DNA of 57,108 nucleotides from Candidatus Zixiibacteriota bacterium (GTDB lineage Bacteria; Zixibacteria; MSB-5A5; GN15; FEB-12). The notes under the pieces are model-generated. The model had not been told where the DNA came from. It saw nothing but the letters and a program-made list of their open reading frames with translations, and searched no databases. A program made the position numbers and the translations under genes. Every line of letters begins with the position of its first letter. The stretch's first letter is position 1. Below are positions 51,550 through 57,108 of this stretch, one piece after another. The DNA is taken from the NCBI GenBank assembly GCA_020351995.1, contig CP070674.1, positions 3,455,091 through 3,512,198 of the forward strand. The letters run 5' to 3'.

Positions 51550-52645
51550 TTCGCTCCGTATACACGTTATCAACGTTGGTCATGGTGACGCCATTCTGGT
51601 GGAATTTCCTGACGACGTTTCGAACGAACGACGCCCACGCTTCGGTCTGGTTGATGCCGGGGGTGAAGACAAGAAAACGGAATCAAAAACACGGGATTAT
51701 ATCAATACGTTTCTCGAGTACCGATTCGGGAAAAAGCCTTCAACGGATCCGAAGGCCCACGATTATACTTTCGAATTCATCTGCCTGACCCACCCTCACG
51801 GTGATCACCTTTACGGTATGATGGCAGTTCTCGAGCATTTCTGCGGCCCGGATATACCACCCGCAATGCGTCCAAAGCAGTTCTGGGATTGTGGATTCCG
51901 ACACAACCAGCAGCGTTACCGGGATATTCTCAGCTTTCTCGTAGACCACCCTGAGGTGCGGTTCATGAGGGTGGCCTCCGGGACGGAATTTCATTATGAT
52001 GATACGGAGGTTCTTGTTATAGCGCCATCAATCGACATGCGCAATCGCTACGACACATTCGGTGTCGATGTGAATGACGCCTCGATTGTATTGCGAATCA
52101 CGCATGGTGACGGGGTGGTAATCCTTACCGGCGACGCGCACTTCGATACCTGGGGAAAAGTGTGCGAGGAGTTCCCCCGAAAATCGCACCTTACTTACCC
52201 GAAGACTTCCAAGGGCAAGTTAGATCCGAGAGACCGTAATCGTGACGGTATTGCCTTCCTCAGTCAGGAGAATCAACTCGACTGCCACCTTCTTAAGATC
52301 TCTCATCACGGATCGAAACGTGGCACAAGTTATGAATATATCGAGAAACTCTCCCCTACCTGGTTCGCAATTTCCTGCGACCAAGCCACCGAGTATTCGG
52401 GAAACTGGAAACACAAATTCCCCCATCCGATTACCCGTCTCATTATCGGTGAAGAATCAAAAGTATACAAAGCCAGCAATTCCAGGATCCCCAGTGTATG
52501 GGCGCTGAGAGATAGAACCGCAACGACGGCCAAGTTGGGAACTCTGGTGTACAAAGTCCCTTCGAGCGGTCGAGTGAAGTTAAAACATCTGGGCGACAAA
52601 AAGGATGAGGACGTGAGCGTGAGGGACTTTGCCCGCAACCTTTAA
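51536..52645 (+). CDS. Soluble ComEC/Rec2-like MBL-fold hydrolase
   Basis: 369 residues resembling the C-terminal metallo-beta-lactamase domain of ComEC. Strand RIHVINVGHGDAILVEFPD and FGLVDAGG open the fold; the metal motif is LTHPHGDHLYGM (HxHxDH) near residue 85; VVILTGDAHFDTW gives the bridging Asp; and LKISHHGSKRGTS the HHGS motif of the ComEC group. No membrane part or signal peptide is present, unlike ComEC itself, so it is cytoplasmic. ComEC-type domains are nucleases or phosphodiesterases. Standalone versions occur in accessory loci, sometimes in anti-phage operons, but I have no evidence for that here. It is coupled to the gene at 51106. Confidence 0.85.
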   Translation: MRKNDSLRIHVINVGHGDAILVEFPDDVSNERRPRFGLVDAGGEDKKTESKTRDYINTFLEYRFGKKPSTDPKAHDYTFEFICLTHPHGDHLYGMMAVLEHFCGPDIPPAMRPKQFWDCGFRHNQQRYRDILSFLVDHPEVRFMRVASGTEFHYDDTEVLVIAPSIDMRNRYDTFGVDVNDASIVLRITHGDGVVILTGDAHFDTWGKVCEEFPRKSHLTYPKTSKGKLDPRDRNRDGIAFLSQENQLDCHLLKISHHGSKRGTSYEYIEKLSPTWFAISCDQATEYSGNWKHKFPHPITRLIIGEESKVYKASNSRIPSVWALRDRTATTAKLGTLVYKVPSSGRVKLKHLGDKKDEDVSVRDFARNL

Positions 52646-53087
52646 TGGAAAGAGCGAACGGGTACCGGTTCATGAGCCTGAATTGGACCGGTACCTGCGA
52701 TTTCGGAATGATAGCCGCGTCCCACACCGATGTCGTAGATTGATTTGCACCGTATCTATCCGCCGCTGGTCGCACAAAGGCACACAGTCAGTTATCTCGC
52801 CACCGTCGCATGCCCTTGAAACCGAAACCACACATTAAATCCTCTCAACGCTGAATATCACCAGTTTGTAGCGAGTATAGACAGTGGATACGAGATTGCC
52901 GCGATGGTCCGGCCGGTTATTTCGGATCGTAGATTCGCAGTCCTATAATTAGGGCTTGTTTAACATGAAGGCATAAGCTACCTTTGAGAATCAGGCAATC
53001 CTATTATCCCGGTAGATCTTAAGCGGAGTCGGAAGGGGCTCGAAATCCGCCCTTAAGAGTGGATAGCATCTAAACAGCGGAGGCAAC
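52646..53087. other. Long intergenic region before the signal-peptidase-like gene
   Basis: 442 bases without a convincing gene. GGTACCGGT (52661-52669) and ACCGGTACC (52687-52695) form a 9-bp hairpin just after the hydrolase stop, a possible terminator without a T-tract. TTCGGA-17-TATAAT (52921-52949) has a perfect -10 but weak -35. A second imperfect hairpin, CTTAAGCGGA (53018-53027) with TCCGCCCTTAAG (53046-53057), lies in the leader before the AGCGGAGG ribosome-binding site. Confidence 0.45.
52944..52949 (+). promoter_or_regulatory. Perfect -10 hexamer, possible promoter of the LepB-like gene
   Basis: TATAAT preceded 17 bases upstream by TTCGGA (52921-52926), which matches the -35 consensus at only three positions. 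If used, the leader is about 130 bases and contains the hairpin at 53018-53057. Confidence 0.35.
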
Positions 53088-53957
53088 ATGACACCACAGA
53101 TCGCCAAGCGTAAGCGCCGCACATGGGGAGCGGCGGTACTGGCCGTGCTGGGGGCCGGCCTGGGGCATCTTTATAGTGGAAAATTGGGATGGGCAGTAGT
53201 GTGGCTGGTAGTCTACCTCTTCTCCGCGCTCACCTTTTACCCAATTATGGTTAACTGGGACGCCAGACCTTTCAATGTTATCGTGCCTTTTGCCGGCCTG
53301 TTCTTGCTGTATCTGATTCAGGTTGTCCACGCCGGTTGGTCAGCGAGTCGCCAGCCTCAGGAATATGCTATGCGGCCCTATAACAGGTGGTACTATTATG
53401 TCTTGTGGTTCTTTATCGGGATCGTTCTGTTATGGCCTATCCAGTCCAGCTGGGAAAATTATCACACCTTCAACATACCTTCCCAGGGTATGGCAAGATG
53501 TCTTTACGCAGACGACTACTTGTTTGCTGACCTGTCGGCATACGACACGGAAGCACCGCAGCGGGGTGATGTAGTTATTTTTGTCTTTCCCCGGGATGGC
53601 GTCACACAGTATATCATGAGATGTGTGGCAGTTTCGGGCGATACGGTTGAAATTGTTGACAAGAAGCTGTTTATTAACGGAATCCCCGCCAGTGAACCGG
53701 CAACAGTACAGTTTATCGACACCACCGAAACCGGAGAGCCAAAAATCAGTGAGAGCAGTGGTGACGGCCAACATGGGCGCGATAATCTTGGCCCGATAGT
53801 TGTGCCCGTACGTCACTTCTTTATGATGGGTGACAATCGGGACAATTCTTATGATTCGCGTTTCTGGGGAACCGTTCCGAGGCATATGATTCGGGGTAAG
53901 GCGATACGGGTTTACATGAGTTTTGACTGGGATAGGATTGGACTGACGATTGAGTAA
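53088..53957 (+). CDS. Signal peptidase I homologue lacking catalytic Ser and Lys (probable pseudoenzyme)
   Basis: 289 residues, colinear with the active enzyme at 37332-38201 including the multi-helix N-terminus (GAGLGHLYSG, YNRWYYYVLWF). Two critical positions differ. The nucleophile position is Gly134 in IPSQGMARCL (GGT at 53487-53489) and the general base is Met177 in QYIMRCVAVSGD (ATG at 53616-53618). The rest of the fold is well kept: RGDVVIFVFPRDGV, EIVDKKLFINGI, GDNRDNSYDSRFWGTVP. GGAGG precedes the ATG. The gene is intact, without stop codons or frameshifts. It is therefore predicted to fold but not to cleave by the usual Ser-Lys mechanism; a binding, regulatory or chaperone role is possible. 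Confidence 0.9.
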   Translation: MTPQIAKRKRRTWGAAVLAVLGAGLGHLYSGKLGWAVVWLVVYLFSALTFYPIMVNWDARPFNVIVPFAGLFLLYLIQVVHAGWSASRQPQEYAMRPYNRWYYYVLWFFIGIVLLWPIQSSWENYHTFNIPSQGMARCLYADDYLFADLSAYDTEAPQRGDVVIFVFPRDGVTQYIMRCVAVSGDTVEIVDKKLFINGIPASEPATVQFIDTTETGEPKISESSGDGQHGRDNLGPIVVPVRHFFMMGDNRDNSYDSRFWGTVPRHMIRGKAIRVYMSFDWDRIGLTIE

Positions 53958-54029
53958 GCTTCACTGGGCAAACACCGCTGTATTCATTGTCCCAGAACCA
54001 ATTACTTATAGCAAAGAAGGAGAAAGAAA

Positions 54030-54512
54030 GTGAGAAGGTTTATCGTCCTCGCTTGCGCTGTAGTTCTCATTCTGGGCCTGGAAAGTGGTTGCCGGCAGCA
54101 GCAGGAAGAAGGCGTGCCAACTGACCTGCAGACTGCGATTGACGCTTTTTACGCCGCTGTTGAGGCGGGCGATGTTGAGGCTCATATAGAGATGTTTACC
54201 GAAGACGCCAGAATGATGCCGAATCACTGGACCATGTATGAGGGTAAGGAGGCTATTGCGGCCATGATGCGGGCCGGGGAAGGTTGGGTCTTCAGGATTC
54301 GTGACCGGGAGGTAGTCGATATCGATGTTAGCGGTGACATAGCGTACACGGTGAATTCCTATTTTTATACCTGGCATTCGGAAGATGCCGAGCCCCAGTG
54401 GCACAAGACCAAGAACGTGCACATCTGGAAGAAAGATGACCAGGGGGAGTGGAAGCTTCATGTGGATATCTGGAACAGTGATGTACCGATGAGTGAGTTT
54501 GGCAACGAGTAA
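54030..54512 (+). CDS. SnoaL/DUF4440-like lipoprotein
   Basis: 160 residues starting with GTG at 54030, supported by AAGGAGAAA at 54016-54024. The N-terminus MRRFIVLACAVVLILGLESGC is a lipoprotein signal peptide with the Cys at residue 21. The mature domain matches the NTF2-like SnoaL/DUF4440 pattern: AIDAFYAAVEAGDVEAHIEMF, ARMMPNHWTMYEGKEAI, and WKLHVDIWNSDVP. These domains bind small ligands, sometimes as enzymes; the ligand is unknown. It lies 72 bases after the LepB-like gene and may share its transcript. Confidence 0.83.
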   Translation: MRRFIVLACAVVLILGLESGCRQQQEEGVPTDLQTAIDAFYAAVEAGDVEAHIEMFTEDARMMPNHWTMYEGKEAIAAMMRAGEGWVFRIRDREVVDIDVSGDIAYTVNSYFYTWHSEDAEPQWHKTKNVHIWKKDDQGEWKLHVDIWNSDVPMSEFGNE

Positions 54513-54578
54513 ACAGAAACAGACCGGTTTCTCCTTGGAAATGAGCGGTCGGGGCCCGTTCTCTATTTGCAGACTGAC

Positions 54579-55349
54579 ATGCGTAATCGACTTCGATACA
54601 TTATCACGATAATTAACGTCGCGGCTGTAATAACGCTCTTCTGTCTGACGGGGGTATGGCCGGGAGAGTTTAAGCAAGCACAGCTGGATTGCGCCCGGGT
54701 CAAGCAGGCATACAAGAACAAAGAAGAAGTGCTCAAGGGAAGATTTGAAGAGGCCGGTCTTGAATATCCACCCAGGCAGATTTTTATCCGGGTTTTCAAG
54801 CGAGAACGGGTGCTCGAATTGTGGGCTTGGTCGGAGAGTGACAGTCTTTTCAAGCTGGTGACTTCCTATAAGATCTGCGCTGTTTCCGGCACCCTGGGGC
54901 CGAAGCGGCGCGAAGGCGATCGTCAGATTCCGGAAGGCTTCTATTACATCAATAACTTCAATCCGTGGTCGGACTACCATCTCTCGTTACAGATCAACTA
55001 TCCCAACGAGTCCGATCTCAAGCTGGGATACAAGAAGGACCCCGGCAGCCTGATTTTCATCCACGGCAATTGTGTGACAATCGGATGTATTCCGATAAGA
55101 GATAGATACATCGAGGAGCTATACATCGCCGCGGTGGAAGCTCGGGACAACGTTCAGAAGAAAATACCAGTTCATATATTCCCGTTTCGGATGCGTGCCG
55201 ACTCGTACGAGGATCTCAAGGCAATCTATAATGACGCCAAAACGCTCAAATTCTGGGATAATCTGAAAGTCGGGTTCGATTATTTCGAAGAACAACACAC
55301 ATTACCCGAAGTGAGGGTTGATCGACATGGAGCATATGTATTCGAATAA
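54579..55349 (+). CDS. YafK-type L,D-transpeptidase-fold protein
   Basis: About 256 residues from ATG 54579 (an in-frame TTG at 54567 is alternative; neither has a clear ribosome-binding site). A signal anchor is near residues 10-27 (IITIINVAAVITLFCLTGV). The YkuD-like catalytic region has GPKRREGDRQIPEGFYYINN and the active-site segment IHGNCVTIGCIPIRD, where His and the second Cys are expected to be catalytic, as in the YafK/DpaA group. Such periplasmic enzymes form or cut meso-diaminopimelate-linked bonds, including the attachment of lipoprotein to peptidoglycan. It overlaps the CPBP gene by 23 bases. Confidence 0.84.
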   Translation: MRNRLRYIITIINVAAVITLFCLTGVWPGEFKQAQLDCARVKQAYKNKEEVLKGRFEEAGLEYPPRQIFIRVFKRERVLELWAWSESDSLFKLVTSYKICAVSGTLGPKRREGDRQIPEGFYYINNFNPWSDYHLSLQINYPNESDLKLGYKKDPGSLIFIHGNCVTIGCIPIRDRYIEELYIAAVEARDNVQKKIPVHIFPFRMRADSYEDLKAIYNDAKTLKFWDNLKVGFDYFEEQHTLPEVRVDRHGAYVFE

Positions 55350-56061
55350 AGCTCATATCAGCAGGCAAGTGGCGACCGCGTTACTGGCCGGGGTCAGTAT
55401 TTTCATCATTGCGATATTGCTTCCCAGGTTTGTCATTTCCGGTACTGTTCCGAGACTGATGACGACCCATGGGCTGGAGCTTATCCTGTCGGTGCTGGCA
55501 ATAGCGATACTTGGAAGAGGTCGGTTTGCCGAATATGGATTTTGCCTGCCCCGAGGCGGCCATCGGTGGCTGCTGGTTGCGGTGTGGGCCCCGCTTTTGG
55601 GAATAGTGGCTACAATTGGAGTCCTCGGTTTGGGGGGAGCGGGCAACCCGGTGGCTAAAAGCCTGAGTTTCCCCCAGATCATTTTGTTCATCTGGATATC
55701 CTCGAGCATCATCGAAGAAGTATTCACACGCGGCTTCCTTCAGGGGCATCTGTCGGGCCTGTCAGGCAAGTACGTGAAGCTCCTGTTTTGGCGCGTCGAA
55801 TGGCCGGTTTTGATAAGCGCCGCATTCTTTGGCTGTATGCACCTGGTGCTTCTTGTCAGCGGAGCCGACGCCATCACCACGACTGTTACAGTGCTGTTCA
55901 CGTTTTCCCTTGGCTTGATGGCAGGGTACATTCGGTCTCTAACCGGCAGTCTTGTACCGGCGATTGTGGTGCATTTTCTTGCCAATGTTGGTGGGTTGAT
56001 CGGCGGCATCATCTATACGATAATCTGTATACTGACGGGCGGCAGTCCGCCGGGGATGTAG
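55327..56061 (+). CDS. CPBP-family intramembrane metalloprotease
   Basis: About 244 residues from ATG 55327. An in-frame TTG at 55318 is closer to a GAGGG sequence, so the start is not certain. There are six to seven hydrophobic helices. The family signature is present: SSIIEEVFTRGFLQGHL (EExxxR), the second motif SAAFFGCMHLVLL with His, and VPAIVVHFLANVGG with the final His. These glutamic-type (Rce1/CAAX-like) membrane proteins process prenylated proteins in eukaryotes and peptides or are scaffolds in bacteria. Substrate unknown. Confidence 0.87.
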   Translation: MEHMYSNKAHISRQVATALLAGVSIFIIAILLPRFVISGTVPRLMTTHGLELILSVLAIAILGRGRFAEYGFCLPRGGHRWLLVAVWAPLLGIVATIGVLGLGGAGNPVAKSLSFPQIILFIWISSSIIEEVFTRGFLQGHLSGLSGKYVKLLFWRVEWPVLISAAFFGCMHLVLLVSGADAITTTVTVLFTFSLGLMAGYIRSLTGSLVPAIVVHFLANVGGLIGGIIYTIICILTGGSPPGM

Positions 56062-56165
56062 CGAACCTTAACTTAGCTTGAAATGAAGTTGTTTGGATTT
56101 GCCTTTCCTTTCGGAAACACCTATTTTGAGGGCACGTAGTACGCAGGAATTCCCGGACGCTTGAG

Positions 56166-57108
56166 ATGAAAATCGCACTGGCCCAGATTAATCCGACTGT
56201 TGGTGACTTTGAGGGGAATCTAAATTTAATCTCGCGGAATATCCGGAAAGCCCTCGGTATGGGGGCCGATCTTTGTGTATTCCCGGAGATGTGCATCACC
56301 GGGTACCCTTCGCATGATCTTCTGGAGCGGGCAGCCTATATCGACAGGAACCTCGAAGCCGTCAGCGCCCTTGCCAGAGAAGTTCGCGACATTGCTGTTA
56401 TCGTAGGTTTCGTCAGCCGAAATACAAACGGCGTCGGCAAGGAGCTTCACAACTCGGCGGCTCTGATCAGAGACGGCAAGATTGTCTCCACGCACTCGAA
56501 AATGCTGCTTCCGACATACGATGTATTCGATGAGCGGAGGTATTTCGAACCGGCCACGGAGGTTCACCCGGTTGAACTAAATGGTCGAAGGCTGGGCCTA
56601 ACGATCTGCGAGGATATCTGGAATGACCCGGATTTTTGGCCGAAACGGCTTTATGACCGCGATCCTGTGGCTGAGTTACTCAACAAGGGTATTGATATTC
56701 TCATCAATATATCAGCCTCACCGTTCACTCTGGAAAAAAGAACGCTCCGATCAGAGATGATAAAATCTATCGCCAGCAGCAGTAAGATCCCGGTTTTTTC
56801 GGCAAATCAGGTTGGCGGTAACGATGATCTGGTCTTTGATGGTCACAGTCTGGCTTTCGGCCCGAAGGGGCAATTGTGGGCCCGCGGGGCGGAATTTGAA
56901 GAGGATTTAGTGGTAGTTGATATTGATTCCGGTTCAGGAGAGGTACGCGATCATGCTGAGTCGGACGAGGCTGCCGCGTTGAAGGCTCTGACTATGGGCA
57001 CCAGAGATTATACACGGAAGTGCGGGTTCAATTCGGCGGTGCTTGGTTTGTCCGGCGGGATTGACTCGGCACTGGTCGCAGCTATCGGTGCCGGTGCGCT
57101 GGGACCGG
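56166..57108 (+). CDS. nadE: Glutamine-dependent NAD+ synthetase (3' end cut by window)
   Basis: An open frame of 314 codons runs to the window edge. It begins MKIALAQINPTVGDFEGNL, a nitrilase-type glutaminase domain with catalytic Glu in VFPEMCITGYPSHD, Lys in HSKMLLPTYDVFDE and Cys in GLTICEDIWND. The NAD synthetase domain starts near residue 295 with the P-loop-like GLSGGIDSALVAAIGA. The enzyme makes NAD+ from deamido-NAD+, ATP and glutamine. About half of the synthetase domain lies outside the window. It follows the CPBP gene by 104 bases; no ribosome-binding site stands out apart from TTGAGATG. Confidence 0.95.
   Translation, partial: MKIALAQINPTVGDFEGNLNLISRNIRKALGMGADLCVFPEMCITGYPSHDLLERAAYIDRNLEAVSALAREVRDIAVIVGFVSRNTNGVGKELHNSAALIRDGKIVSTHSKMLLPTYDVFDERRYFEPATEVHPVELNGRRLGLTICEDIWNDPDFWPKRLYDRDPVAELLNKGIDILINISASPFTLEKRTLRSEMIKSIASSSKIPVFSANQVGGNDDLVFDGHSLAFGPKGQLWARGAEFEEDLVVVDIDSGSGEVRDHAESDEAAALKALTMGTRDYTRKCGFNSAVLGLSGGIDSALVAAIGAGALGP

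Noticed and set aside
54006-54980. 324-codon minus-strand open frame
   Set aside because: It lies antisense to the lipoprotein and L,D-transpeptidase genes, which have signal peptides and family motifs. The minus frame shows no recognisable motif or ribosome-binding site.
1-57108. tRNA or rRNA genes, insertion sequences, phage genes or CRISPR arrays
   Set aside because: None was recognised on reading both strands; very short RNA genes could still have been missed without a structure search.

Overview
The window comes from a Gram-negative bacterium. It has RND efflux, lipoproteins, an outer-membrane PorV/PorQ-like protein and secreted proteins with signal peptides. The combination of a FlgD-like C-terminal module (NYPNPF...WDGRN...GTY) on a giant secreted protein, a PorV/PorQ-type protein, ferredoxin-linked 2-oxoacid oxidoreductases and soluble NuoE/NuoF-type redox subunits suggests an anaerobic or facultative member of the FCB superphylum (for example Zixibacteria or a related candidate phylum). 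This placement is inference from gene content. I saw no rRNA, tRNA, insertion sequence, phage gene or CRISPR array.

Layout. 1-6081 (minus): a tightly packed operon encoding a ferredoxin and two complete KorABC-type 2-oxoacid:ferredoxin oxidoreductases in the order D-A-B-C / C-A-B, then a partial DUF4213/DUF364 gene. 6082-12362: divergent acyl-CoA dehydrogenase with a recognisable promoter, then a PhnP-like metallo-hydrolase, a methyltransferase, a DinB-DUF4440 fusion, a CGNR zinc-finger protein and a QueG-like Fe-S protein. 12651-27512: a co-directional cell-surface and signalling run made of a parallel beta-helix protein, two small secreted proteins, an 1876-residue repeat protein and a PorV-TPR protein. 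It continues with stop/start overlaps into a SpoIIE-type phosphatase, a STAS-HATPase fusion and a STAS antagonist, which together form a partner-switching module. 27647-30130 (minus): an orphan hybrid histidine kinase. 30590-35516: a two-gene RND efflux system plus an RDD membrane protein. 35896-38586: a pilin-like PilX/DUF7305 protein, a signal peptidase I and a small membrane ORF.

38750-48888 is the most interesting part. A cytosolic histidine kinase and an NtrC-type sigma-54 activator are followed by a candidate -24/-12 promoter and then five genes: a small double-C4 protein, a NuoE-like subunit with an added zinc-ribbon tail, a NuoF-GltD fusion, a HoxU-like Fe-S subunit and a glutamate-synthase-like FMN protein without the usual 3Fe-4S motif. 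A strong terminator closes the operon. I read it as an uncharacterised soluble flavin-based (possibly electron-bifurcating) oxidoreductase related to the Nfn/Stn and HydABC families but with an extra FMN synthase-like catalytic subunit. The kor enzymes upstream would reduce ferredoxin, and this complex could exchange electrons among ferredoxin, NAD(H), NADP(H) and an unknown substrate.

49124-57108: a GT-C glycosyltransferase-like membrane protein, a translationally coupled pair (unknown protein plus ComEC-like soluble metallo-hydrolase), a second signal-peptidase-I homologue in which both catalytic residues are replaced (Ser134 to Gly, Lys177 to Met relative to its paralogue), a lipoprotein with a SnoaL-like fold, a YafK-type L,D-transpeptidase-fold protein, a CPBP protease and the start of a glutamine-dependent NAD synthetase.
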